This document shows positions 8,227-16,519 of a DNA stretch of 64,000 bases, one piece after another. The stretch spans positions 25,964 to 89,963 of IMG/VR virus record IMGVR_UViG_3300048580_000526. One strand, written 5' to 3'. This DNA comes from a virus. The notes below the pieces were generated by a model, which had not been told where the DNA came from, did no database searches, and saw only the letters and a list, made by a program, of their open reading frames with translations. The translations under genes were made by a program, and so were the position numbers. Every line of letters starts with the position of its first letter. Positions within the stretch are counted from its first letter, which is position 1.

Positions 8227-10041
8227 ATGATACCACAGTTACCAAAATCGCCAATAACACCATTCGTTTATAACCATACAGATAACGCAAATGTTACCAA
8301 GAGTATAACCAGTATTTTACCTGAAGGCGAGCCTTGGAAACCCCATAAATTGGAAGGACAGGTTTTATATGCAGAAGAAAATCAACAGCCAAAAATGGGT
8401 CCAGAATCACTGTTGAAAGATGCACAAGACCTTCTCAGTAACCCTTTTAATATGTTGCCATTAAAAGACGCAATAGCCAAGCCAGATTATGTTCCACCAA
8501 AAACTGACAAGTGTACAAATTACAAACCACTATTACAACATGAATTGTCAGACAAAGGATTAGCCCATATGATGCAAGGGTCGAGTTATTCCCCTTATGC
8601 AAAAACATCAGAAGCAGACCCAACTAAAAAAACTATTGGTTTTGGATCATTGGAAAATTTCGGAACAGATTGGTTCACACGTTTCCCCCAAGGAGTCACC
8701 AAACAACAAAGTTTAGGATTGGCAAGAGAAGACACTTTCAACGATGTTCAAAATACCAAGCGAATTTTTGGTGCAAATAACCCAACAGTATCACAAGAAC
8801 AGTTTGATGCATTGGTTGGATTGACCCATAACGTTGGTGCTGCCAATTTGACAAAATACACAGACCTTCAATCTTTGGTTGGCAATCAAAAATATGCAGA
8901 AGCTGGTGTGGTTATTAACCAAATCGTTAGTAATACCCCTTCTTTAAAATCCCAATCAAATTCTTTAGCCTTATTATGGAATCAATGCGACTATGGGACT
9001 GCTACAAGCAAGGGATCAGGATTGTTTGATGGATTGGGGCTTGGAAATTCCAATGGCTCCAGTGATGGGCTAATGGGTTTGGGGGGATTAGGTTTGGGAG
9101 GCTTGGGTGCCTTATTGGGTGGGCTTGGTGGTGGAATGGCATTTCCAGCTTATGCCGATGGATTTTTTGATGATGACTTTAGTAACGCAAATCCATTTCA
9201 ACAGCTTCAAATTGCAGGTGTAGCAGCACAAGAAAACCGCCTATTGCGACTATCAGAAATGTACCCGAATAACGTCAACATCGCTACTATCGCTAAATTA
9301 TCACAGGATAACTTCGCAGGGTTCAAGAAGCACGAATTCTTCACCCCACCAGTCGTTGACCCAACATCCTATCAGAACATCTACAGTAACCCTGTTGTGG
9401 CTGAAACCTATAACATTACCACACCTGTGGTTAATCAGAAACATAATATGATTGGGTGTGAAGATTTAGTTCAATATGCTGAAAATTTCCAAAAGACGAT
9501 GCAACTTACTTCAAATTATCGTTTGTCGGATTTTACAATGTCTGGTTCTATAAATGGACAATTGGCTACTACTAAGACAGAAGTTGTTTGTAACCTTCGT
9601 GCATTGGCTATGAATATTTTGGAACCAATGATCACAGCAGGTATATTAAAACAAAATATCGTTATCGTTTCTGCCTTGCGTAACGGGAATGACACCAACC
9701 CACATTATAAAGGGCAAGCCATTGATTTTTATATTAAAAATTATAATATTGCTGCTATTGATGCTGCTATATGGATTGAAGAAAATTTGTCAAATAGCTT
9801 TGATGAGATTTGTATAATGAATTGTGGTAATAATACGTCAACTGTCCACGTAACATATAATCAATTTGCAGAACCACATTTACTCAAAAAACAATGGAAG
9901 CCTACCATTGATCGTAATATTTACCTTGATATTACCCAAGTCAATGGTACTTATGGTGGTGGTTGGAAAACTTATAGGGAAATGAAGAACAACACAACAA
10001 AATCCAAAATCAATGTTGGGTGGTTGGGTGAACTGATTTAA
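8227..10041 (+). CDS. Two-domain peptidoglycan hydrolase-like tail protein (GH24-like plus M15-like)
   Basis: 604 residues. Residues about 100-258 resemble GH24 (T4-type) lysozymes: TIGFGS and QFDALVGLTHNVGA are family landmarks, but the catalytic Glu of the usual EG motif seems to be Gln117 (MMQG), so this domain may be inactive. A Gly/Leu-rich linker covers about 263-305. Residues about 415-565 resemble M15 (VanY/L-Ala-D-Glu endopeptidase) zinc peptidases, with His493 and Asp500 in NPHYKGQAIDF and His541 in STVHVTYN as the likely metal ligands. It follows the spike by 10 bases and shares the operon, so it may be a tail-associated hydrolase rather than an endolysin. Its 3' end overlaps the leftward gene at 10010 by 32 bases. 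Codons in the stretch 9180-9400 are unusually C-ending. Confidence 0.72.
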   Translation: MIPQLPKSPITPFVYNHTDNANVTKSITSILPEGEPWKPHKLEGQVLYAEENQQPKMGPESLLKDAQDLLSNPFNMLPLKDAIAKPDYVPPKTDKCTNYKPLLQHELSDKGLAHMMQGSSYSPYAKTSEADPTKKTIGFGSLENFGTDWFTRFPQGVTKQQSLGLAREDTFNDVQNTKRIFGANNPTVSQEQFDALVGLTHNVGAANLTKYTDLQSLVGNQKYAEAGVVINQIVSNTPSLKSQSNSLALLWNQCDYGTATSKGSGLFDGLGLGNSNGSSDGLMGLGGLGLGGLGALLGGLGGGMAFPAYADGFFDDDFSNANPFQQLQIAGVAAQENRLLRLSEMYPNNVNIATIAKLSQDNFAGFKKHEFFTPPVVDPTSYQNIYSNPVVAETYNITTPVVNQKHNMIGCEDLVQYAENFQKTMQLTSNYRLSDFTMSGSINGQLATTKTEVVCNLRALAMNILEPMITAGILKQNIVIVSALRNGNDTNPHYKGQAIDFYIKNYNIAAIDAAIWIEENLSNSFDEICIMNCGNNTSTVHVTYNQFAEPHLLKKQWKPTIDRNIYLDITQVNGTYGGGWKTYREMKNNTTKSKINVGWLGELI

Positions 10042-10501
10042 TAAAATCCAATTCAGTGCTAAACAATTCACTATAGATAATTTTGGTGTAAATCCAAGCA
10101 GCCCTATATTTTACATAATGGTTGCTTGTTTCCAATGGACCTTCATTGAACAACACATCCCAAGCCAATTGATTTTTATAAATCCTAAACTTGTGTAAAA
10201 ATTTATCTGTCAGACTCCTAACCATATCCAAATTATGCTTTGAAAACCGCCCAGATTTATCCCCGCCCTTTTTTAGATTGTTCACAATATAATCCCGAAG
10301 GGCATATTTAATTTGGACTGGGGCATTTCCGATAGCATTATTGACAAGGGAACAAGCAGGAACAACATTCATAAATCCAATTTTTTCAAACTGAATATTG
10401 CGGTAACGATGGCATGACAGAAGATGCTCCCTTGTCATTGCAGTTTGGCTTCTGGTATCATCGCAAATCAGCCCTGTATACCAGCAGATATTATTTTTCA
10501 T
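10010..10501 (-). CDS. HNH-like protein, paralogue of the next gene
   Basis: 163 residues. CWYTGLIC at the N-terminus, TREHLL with a candidate catalytic His, then NVVPACSLVNNAIGNAPVQ give an H...N...N pattern like HNH endonucleases, although the usual paired Cys zinc ligands are incomplete. The 10498-11067 product is clearly related across its whole length (TREH, NNVV.AC, NNAIGNAP, YKNQLAWDVL against YKNSLAWEMV). The start overlaps the upstream stop by 4 bases (ATGA), so the two are translated together. It lies opposite to and overlaps the end of the hydrolase gene, which suggests an inserted cassette. Nuclease activity is inferred. Confidence 0.6.
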   Translation of the reverse strand: MKNNICWYTGLICDDTRSQTAMTREHLLSCHRYRNIQFEKIGFMNVVPACSLVNNAIGNAPVQIKYALRDYIVNNLKKGGDKSGRFSKHNLDMVRSLTDKFLHKFRIYKNQLAWDVLFNEGPLETSNHYVKYRAAWIYTKIIYSELFSTELDFIKSVHPTTQH

Positions 10502-11067
10502 CGATTTTCCCCAACCAGCATATCACGAACGAAGTTGAGTTCATTCTTGACGAACGAGACACAGATAATCTTGGCATAAACGATAGCCAGTCGGAAGATG
10601 GCTCGTTCAAAAGCACTATCCTTGCGAGGCGGGAAATTCAGTGAGATGTTAACCATCTCCCAAGCGAGGGAATTCTTGTATACCCGATACTTATCGAGGA
10701 AGCTATCAACACTGGTCTTGATCAGTTCCATGTTGTGGGTGGTAAACTGACCAGTACCATCGCCATGTTCGGCAATGACAGTCTTGAGATGCTCTCGCAG
10801 GTCACACTTGACTTGGGCTGGGGCATTACCAATGGCGTTATTGACATACCGACAAGCGATGACAACATTGTTGACCCGAATGCGACGATTGAATTCATCA
10901 TGGGTCAGCATGTTCATGCGGGACTTGGGGAAGATGTGTTCACGAGTGGGGAAATAAAACGTATCAGGGTGGGTGTCATGTTCGATGACACAATTCAACC
11001 CAGTATACCAACAAGAAGAACCCAGCCGATTAATCAGGCGGCTAATTCCACGCTTCTTGAGGGACAT
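10498..11067 (-). CDS. HNH-like protein (putative endonuclease)
   Basis: 189 residues. CWYTGLNC is followed by PTREHIFPKSRMN, where REHIFPKS resembles the first strand and His of HNH nucleases, then NNVVIACRYVNNAIGNAPAQ. It is the upstream member of a tandem paralogous pair with the 10010 gene. GGAG lies about 9 bases upstream of the ATG, and a host-type promoter is at 11096-11123. Codon use is visibly more C-ending than in the paralogue next to it, so the duplication is either old or the two copies came separately. The location, on the opposite strand inside a baseplate operon, is typical of intron-less homing-type nucleases in T4-like phages. Activity is inferred. Confidence 0.62.
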   Translation of the reverse strand: MSLKKRGISRLINRLGSSCWYTGLNCVIEHDTHPDTFYFPTREHIFPKSRMNMLTHDEFNRRIRVNNVVIACRYVNNAIGNAPAQVKCDLREHLKTVIAEHGDGTGQFTTHNMELIKTSVDSFLDKYRVYKNSLAWEMVNISLNFPPRKDSAFERAIFRLAIVYAKIICVSFVKNELNFVRDMLVGENR

Positions 11068-11095
11068 GATGTTTTCTCCAATTCGTTATATAGAT

Positions 11096-11123
11096 ATAAT
11101 ACCATGATTTAAAAAATTGTCAA
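11096..11123 (-). promoter_or_regulatory. Host-type promoter TTGACA-N16-TATTAT, leftward
   Basis: On the minus strand TTGACA (11118-11123), a 16-base spacer, then TATTAT (11096-11101); the HNH-like ATG is 29 bases downstream. Same hexamers as the promoters at 54259, 62164 and 62814. Confidence 0.7.
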
Positions 11124-11128
11124 GGGAA

Positions 11129-11401
11129 TTAATTTTGTTTTTGGAATCTTGGTTGTGATTGTTGGTTTGGTAATGTTGGGGGAATTGTTAACTGTTGTCG
11201 TTGACGTCGCAATTCATCCATTTTTTGTTGTTGTTCTAATAGATTTTTTCTTTCTATTTCATATAATAATAAATCTTTTTCTTTTATACATTCATAATCA
11301 TATGGTGAACAATTAGGTTTTAATGGTGTTGCAGAACTAATAACAGAAATACTCATTATAAACATTATTATTGATAATAATATTAATAGTTTATTTGACA
11401 T
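11129..11401 (-). CDS. Small exported protein, possible outer spanin-like subunit
   Basis: 90 residues. The N-terminus MSNKLLILLSIIMFIMSISV is a hydrophobic signal sequence with a plausible signal-peptidase I site at SSA before TPLK. The mature part has a Cys pair (CSPYDYEC), then a charged helix and a Pro/Gln-rich tail (LTIPPTLPNQQSQP). It overlaps the upstream gene, which encodes a single-span coiled-coil protein, by 11 bases. That layout recalls Rz/Rz1 spanin pairs, but no lipobox precedes a Cys, which an outer spanin should have. The function is therefore open; export is the safe statement. Confidence 0.5.
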   Translation of the reverse strand: MSNKLLILLSIIMFIMSISVISSATPLKPNCSPYDYECIKEKDLLLYEIERKNLLEQQQKMDELRRQRQQLTIPPTLPNQQSQPRFQKQN

Positions 11402-11786
11402 TTTTTATCTCCTTCAAACAATCTCGTTCATCTTGTTTGGATTTTTTATCAGTTAGTATTTGTATTTGTGTTTGGTGTTGTGTAATAACATCAGTTAATT
11501 TCTTTAATTCAACATATGCTTGTGCAGGGATATTATTTTTATATTTACCTGTTATAATAGCTTCTTGTTGGTATAATTGGTGTAGTCCTTCTTTTAATGA
11601 ATATAATTCATATTTTATATCTATTTGTTTAATTGAACGGTCATTTAAACATTGAACATAATCAACATTTTCTTTTAGTGCAAATTTTGTTGTAATATAT
11701 GTCCATCCAGCTGTTCCTATTGATACTGCTGTTATTAATGCTGTTATTATATCTTTAAACTGTTTAACTTTATCTAATATTGCCAT
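11391..11786 (-). CDS. Single-span membrane protein with coiled coil, possible inner spanin-like
   Basis: 131 residues. A hydrophobic segment at about residues 13-33 (ITALITAVSIGTAGWTYI) follows a short charged N-terminus, and the remainder is helical and charged (LKEGLHQLYQQ, VITQHQTQIQILTDKKSKQDE), consistent with an N-in anchor and a periplasmic coiled coil. This is the topology of inner-membrane spanins, which join the outer spanin to disrupt the outer membrane at lysis. The next gene overlaps its end. No homology is recognised, so the role is a guess from topology and layout. It follows the 11795 gene by 8 bases. Confidence 0.5.
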   Translation of the reverse strand: MAILDKVKQFKDIITALITAVSIGTAGWTYITTKFALKENVDYVQCLNDRSIKQIDIKYELYSLKEGLHQLYQQEAIITGKYKNNIPAQAYVELKKLTDVITQHQTQIQILTDKKSKQDERDCLKEIKNVK

Positions 11787-11794
11787 AGCAATAT

Positions 11795-12148
11795 TTAGAA
11801 TGTTTTTGTGCGATTTGTAATAATTTTTTCACTATTTATATTGACTGTTTTTTCAAATTCTACTTTGGCATCATAATAATTTTCAAAAAATGTAGTCAAT
11901 GATGAATATGCTGTTGTGCATTCTCTAACCACCCATACTTCCTCTTTTTTAAATTTTGTAATGGTTTTGATACCATCCATTTCATTATAACCAGTTATTA
12001 TTTTTTCTTTTTTTAATTGGATAAATGGCGTCCAAAATAATTCTTTATTATATTTTGTAGGCATAAAAAAAACCTCTTCATCGAATTGAAGAGGTATAAC
12101 GTTATTTGGGACTGTGAAATCGAATTCAAGTTGAGTTTCTAAAAGCAT
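11795..12148 (-). CDS. Hypothetical protein
   Basis: 117 residues from the ATG at 12148, chosen because AAGGAG lies 7 bases upstream; a longer frame to 12196 has no ribosome site and would run over the late element at 12178. The protein begins MLLETQLEFDFTVPNN, is beta-rich and charged, has no membrane segment and one Cys (VRECTTAY). No family is recognised. It is the first gene of a leftward set with the two small membrane/exported proteins, under an exact TATAAATA, so late expression is likely. Confidence 0.6.
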   Translation of the reverse strand: MLLETQLEFDFTVPNNVIPLQFDEEVFFMPTKYNKELFWTPFIQLKKEKIITGYNEMDGIKTITKFKKEEVWVVRECTTAYSSLTTFFENYYDAKVEFEKTVNINSEKIITNRTKTF

Positions 12149-12177
12149 AGTGTGACTCCTTTTTAAATCATTTTTTA

Positions 12178-12185
12178 TATTTATA
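12178..12185 (-). promoter_or_regulatory. Leftward late promoter, exact TATAAATA
   Basis: TATAAATA on the minus strand, 30 bases before the ATG at 12148. It is divergent from the composite late promoter at 12251-12281. Confidence 0.6.
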
Positions 12186-12250
12186 CAAAAACCCATTTTC
12201 CAATGTTGCGTTTTTAGCGTTTTTTGAAAAATATAAAAAATAAATTTAAA

Positions 12251-12281
12251 TTAACTCTATAGTTAATAAAAAAGATAAATA
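12251..12281 (+). promoter_or_regulatory. Composite late promoter: inverted repeat plus GATAAATA
   Basis: TTAACT-ctat-AGTTAA (12251-12266), 7 bases, then GATAAATA (12274-12281), 21 bases before the gp25 ATG. The palindrome and the bases after GATAAATA (AAAG) match the promoter at 625-655 almost exactly. Confidence 0.72.
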
Positions 12282-12302
12282 AAAGCAAAGGAGTTTATAA
12301 AA

Positions 12303-12716
12303 ATGGTAAAAACGATTTATCCCGGTGACAAATTTAGAGGTTTCTCAACAGTTGGTGTAATTGATGGAAATTACAAATTAACTGATATTGACCTTGTGAA
12401 AAGAGATTTATTAAACGAGTTCATGACCCCTCAAGGTTCTCGTCGTCGGTTACCATTGTTCGGGAGTATTATTTGGGGATTAATTTTTGAGCCAATGACA
12501 AGTGGTGTTGCGAGTATGATTAAAGATGATATTACCCGTATCGTCAATCGTGACCCAAGATTGGAATTAATTGATGTATCGGTTTATGAAATTGAATATG
12601 GTTTTGGTGCTACTGTTACTGTTAAATATAACCCAACACAAACAGTTGAAGTTTTTACAGCTAATTTTGACCAAAGAGTATTGAATGATGAGTTTACAGG
12701 TTCGGGGACACTTTAA
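12303..12716 (+). CDS. Baseplate wedge protein, gp25-like
   Basis: 137 residues, close to the T4 gp25 length (132). The order of landmarks fits the GPW/gp25 family: a start with DIDLVKRDLLNEFMTPQGSRRRLP, then FGSIIWGLIFEP, a helix, RDPRLELIDVSV and a closing beta strand. The gp25 family forms the conserved core of baseplate wedges, bundled with gp6 and gp53, and is shared with type VI secretion (TssE). GGAG precedes the ATG by 8 bases. The gp6-like gene follows 20 bases later, as in T4-like clusters. Confidence 0.88.
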   Translation: MVKTIYPGDKFRGFSTVGVIDGNYKLTDIDLVKRDLLNEFMTPQGSRRRLPLFGSIIWGLIFEPMTSGVASMIKDDITRIVNRDPRLELIDVSVYEIEYGFGATVTVKYNPTQTVEVFTANFDQRVLNDEFTGSGTL

Positions 12717-12736
12717 AATTTGGAGAATGAAGAGAT

Positions 12737-15700
12737 ATGGCACAGGCTACGAGGCAGAATGAATTATTAGCAGCAGAGGTTTGGGAAACAATTTACCAAA
12801 GCTTTAGCTCTATAAATTTCGCAAGTTATGATTTTAATACCATTAGAACATCAATGGTAAATTATATTCGTGCAAATTATCCTGAAGATTATAACGATTG
12901 GATTGAAAGTTCAGAATTTATTTTCATATTAGATTTATTAGCCTACCTTGGGGAACAATTGGCATTCCGCTTTGACTTGAACGTTCGTGAAAATTTTATG
13001 GACACAGCAGAGAGAAAAGATTCCATTTTGCGTCTTGCCAGAATGTTATCCTATTCACCAAAGAGAAACTACCCAGCCTCTGGTTTATTGAAGATCGAAC
13101 AAATAACCACCACCGAATCGTTGGTTGATTCTAATGATAGAGATTTGTCCAATCGTGTCATTTCTTGGAATGATCCAGCCAATGCGGATTGGTTTGAACA
13201 ATGGGTTATTGTTATGAATGCTATTTTCACTAACACTAATCCGTTTGGTCGTCCAGTTAATCAAGGGACTATTTTGGGAATTCAAACAGAACTTTACACA
13301 ATGAACAACATGCCATTTACTATTCCAACAATGTCTTTTAGTGCTGATATTGATGGAACTGGAATGAATTTTGAAATCGTTAATCCAAACTTTACCGATG
13401 GTGAATATTTTTATGAAGTCCCGCCTAACCCAGTTAATTCATTTGGTTTATTATACCAAAACGATAGTTTGGGGAACAATTCTAACAATACAGGGTTCTT
13501 TTTCTACTTCAAAGAAGGCAATTTACAAAAAGAAGATTACTATTTACAAAACCCAACAGAAAATCGTGTTTTGGATATCAATACTACAGGTATCAACGAA
13601 CCTGACGTTTGGTTCCATGAAATAACAGACAATGGATTATTCATTCAAGAGTGGAAGAACGTCCCAACATTATTCGGGGAAAACATTATCTATAACTCCA
13701 TCGCAGCCACCGTTCGTAACATCTATACAGTAACCACAAGGGAAGACGAGCAAATTTCTTTACGTTTCGCTGATGGACGTTATGGCTCAATCCCACAAGG
13801 ATTTTATCGTTTATGGTATAGAACATCCAATGGCTTGGTTTATCGTATAAAGGCACAAGATATTCAACGTCAAGAAGTATCAATGCGTTATTATAATTCC
13901 AGAAATGAGTTGAATACTGTTACTTTTACGTTTTCATTGAAGGACACAGTTTCCAATTCACAACCAGCAGAAACAACTGAAGAAATTCGTGTTCGTGCCC
14001 CAAGAGTTTATTATACCCAAAATCGTATGGTGTCTGGTGAAGATTACAACTTATTCCCACAACGTTCAAACGTTGCAGTAAAGGTCAAGGCAGTTAATAG
14101 AACATATTCTGGTCACAGTCGTTATATTGATATCAACGATCCAACAGGGACTTATCAAAATACAAATGTTTTTTCTAATGATGGTATAATTTATAAAGCC
14201 AGAGAAGACACTTATAAGAATATTTCACGTTCAACAAATTTAACTCCAACACAAATAGTTATTGATGAACTTCAGCCATTATTGGTTACAACTGAAATGA
14301 AAAATTTCTTGTTTGAACAATTGGCATCACAATTCATTTTAACAGCTAATAATACTCCAAATATGCCCGGTACACCTAATGCAATTTTCTGGGTTCCAAT
14401 CACATGGACAGCATCAGATTCGACTATCTACAATCATACAGGTATATTCAGTACTTCAGTATCACAAGGCACTGGTGGGAATAATGCAGACTATATAACT
14501 GAAGGTGCAATGATAAAATTTGCGTCTGCTGGTTGGGTAAAAGTTGAAAGTATTGTTAATTATGGAAATGAATTCCCAAATAATGATAGAACAGTTGCAG
14601 GTGAAGTTGTGTTGTCAGCGATAGTTAAAACTGGTGATACTGTTTTGCAAATAAAACCTGCATTTGATACCACTTTGGTACAAGTTGAGATTTCATCATT
14701 TGAAACTTATATTCGTAATTCAAATACTTTTGCGATTCGTTATGATATTCCAACAAAAACTTGGAAAGCCATTGATGGTAACCATATTAACTTGACCAAC
14801 GATTTTAATTTATCCACTGCTGGTGATGTTTTAAATCAAAACAACGATTCATCATGGTTAGTATATGTTGAATACTCCCCAGATAGTTGGAACATTACTG
14901 CAAGAGGAATGATTTATGTTTTTGAATCTGTGAAGGACACAAGATTTTTCTACGTTAACAACTATAAAGTCACAGATTTGACTACAGGCTTGGCAAAAAG
15001 AGATTACATTAAAATAGTTTCCACTAACAAGCGTCCAACATCAAACCCAATGGTGTGGCAATCAAACACAGTTTACCAACAAGGAGAATTCGTTTTATAC
15101 AACGGGAAGACTTGGCGAGCCACTGTTGCCAATACAGCGTTAAACACCATTCCACAAACAGGTTCGACCTCTTGGGTTGAAGTCCCTGTTTCATCATTTG
15201 GGGAAGATTTATATTTTAAAGTTTATGATTCTTTTATATACAACGATGGGCATGTTGAAACTCGTCGTGTTAAAATTGACTTTTATGATTCCCAAGACGA
15301 TGGTTTACCAGACGACCCAGAAAGTTTTGAGAAAATTGTTATGAATGACTTTTTCAATGGTGATGTTCAACTTTCAGAAAGGTTCAGATATGCATTTTGG
15401 GAAACCTATACAGAGACAGATGGTTATCTTTACAAACGTCCAAATTTGAATGTTAGACAATTACCAAATTTGGAATCAGGTAACATTTACTATTATAGCA
15501 CAGCAGCAACAAATAAAATAACATCAATCACAAGTTATGCTAATATTTCCACCCCAACCCTAACAGGGGCTGCTATTGGCGATCTTTATATGATATATTT
15601 TGACATTGATGATAATAATTCAGCTTTAATTTGGCGTTACAGTGGTACAGCATGGGTTCCATTGACTGGCACGACTGTTGATGAAGATGTTGTTTATGCT

Positions 15701-16519
15701 AATGGATTGTTCTTCATTAGAACATTTGATGGTTCAAAAGCTGTTCCTAATTACTTTGAACAAGTTGATAACGTTTATGGTAATGTTGTGTTTGATTGGA
15801 AAAATAAAAAATTCTGGAAATGTGACCCTATCACTAACCCATTATTGCCTTGGACACAAGCTGCAGATGGAGCATATGAATATAATGTTGGGCGTGTTAA
15901 TTTGGATTACCAATGGAAACATTATGCACCAAGAGATCAACGAATTGACCCAGCAATTACAAATATTATTGATTTGTACGTATTGACTACAGAATATAAT
16001 AGGTCATTGCGTAATTGGATAGCTACAGGGACATTGACAACTGATAAACCACTACCACCAACAATTAATGAACTTCAAAGTTCTTTTACAGAATTTGAAG
16101 ATTTCAAGATGGTATCAGACCAATTAATTTGGAAGCCAGTTAGATATAAATTATTATTTGGTAATGCTGCAGATGACAATTTGAAGGCTATAATTAAAGT
16201 AGTGAAAACTAATAGCACAACAATGTCTGATGGTGAAATTAAGAGTGCAGTTATTACTGCGATAAATAATTACTTTAGTTTAGTGAATTGGGATTTTGGT
16301 GAAACTTTTTACTTTACAGACATGGCTGCATATATCCATCAACAGATGGCTACTATCATTGGTTCTATTGTTTTAGTACCATTAAATGCAGAAGCAAAGT
16401 TTGGAAATTTATTCCAAATTAAATGTGAATCTGATGAACTTTTTATAAGTTGTGCAGATGTTACAAACGTGACAATTGAGACTAATTTTAATAATTCAAC
16501 ATTAAGGATTGGGAAATAA
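12737..16519 (+). CDS. Baseplate wedge protein, gp6-like (long form)
   Basis: 1260 residues against 660 in T4. The first 130 residues carry the family core: SEFIFILDLLAYLGEQLAFR, DLNVRENFMDTAERKDSILRLAR, and MLSYSPKR. The C-terminal part (about 1165-1215, with GEIKSAVITAINNYF and VNWDFGETFYFTDMAAYIHQ) resembles the C-terminal domain of gp6/Baseplate_J proteins. The added 600 residues lie in the middle (about 480-1080) and contain beta-rich segments, including a WxxNTVYQQGEFVLYNGKTW-type carbohydrate-binding-like motif around 775. gp6 forms the ring that holds the baseplate together. The last base is shared with the next gene's start (TAATG). Confidence 0.85.
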   Translation: MAQATRQNELLAAEVWETIYQSFSSINFASYDFNTIRTSMVNYIRANYPEDYNDWIESSEFIFILDLLAYLGEQLAFRFDLNVRENFMDTAERKDSILRLARMLSYSPKRNYPASGLLKIEQITTTESLVDSNDRDLSNRVISWNDPANADWFEQWVIVMNAIFTNTNPFGRPVNQGTILGIQTELYTMNNMPFTIPTMSFSADIDGTGMNFEIVNPNFTDGEYFYEVPPNPVNSFGLLYQNDSLGNNSNNTGFFFYFKEGNLQKEDYYLQNPTENRVLDINTTGINEPDVWFHEITDNGLFIQEWKNVPTLFGENIIYNSIAATVRNIYTVTTREDEQISLRFADGRYGSIPQGFYRLWYRTSNGLVYRIKAQDIQRQEVSMRYYNSRNELNTVTFTFSLKDTVSNSQPAETTEEIRVRAPRVYYTQNRMVSGEDYNLFPQRSNVAVKVKAVNRTYSGHSRYIDINDPTGTYQNTNVFSNDGIIYKAREDTYKNISRSTNLTPTQIVIDELQPLLVTTEMKNFLFEQLASQFILTANNTPNMPGTPNAIFWVPITWTASDSTIYNHTGIFSTSVSQGTGGNNADYITEGAMIKFASAGWVKVESIVNYGNEFPNNDRTVAGEVVLSAIVKTGDTVLQIKPAFDTTLVQVEISSFETYIRNSNTFAIRYDIPTKTWKAIDGNHINLTNDFNLSTAGDVLNQNNDSSWLVYVEYSPDSWNITARGMIYVFESVKDTRFFYVNNYKVTDLTTGLAKRDYIKIVSTNKRPTSNPMVWQSNTVYQQGEFVLYNGKTWRATVANTALNTIPQTGSTSWVEVPVSSFGEDLYFKVYDSFIYNDGHVETRRVKIDFYDSQDDGLPDDPESFEKIVMNDFFNGDVQLSERFRYAFWETYTETDGYLYKRPNLNVRQLPNLESGNIYYYSTAATNKITSITSYANISTPTLTGAAIGDLYMIYFDIDDNNSALIWRYSGTAWVPLTGTTVDEDVVYANGLFFIRTFDGSKAVPNYFEQVDNVYGNVVFDWKNKKFWKCDPITNPLLPWTQAADGAYEYNVGRVNLDYQWKHYAPRDQRIDPAITNIIDLYVLTTEYNRSLRNWIATGTLTTDKPLPPTINELQSSFTEFEDFKMVSDQLIWKPVRYKLLFGNAADDNLKAIIKVVKTNSTTMSDGEIKSAVITAINNYFSLVNWDFGETFYFTDMAAYIHQQMATIIGSIVLVPLNAEAKFGNLFQIKCESDELFISCADVTNVTIETNFNNSTLRIGK

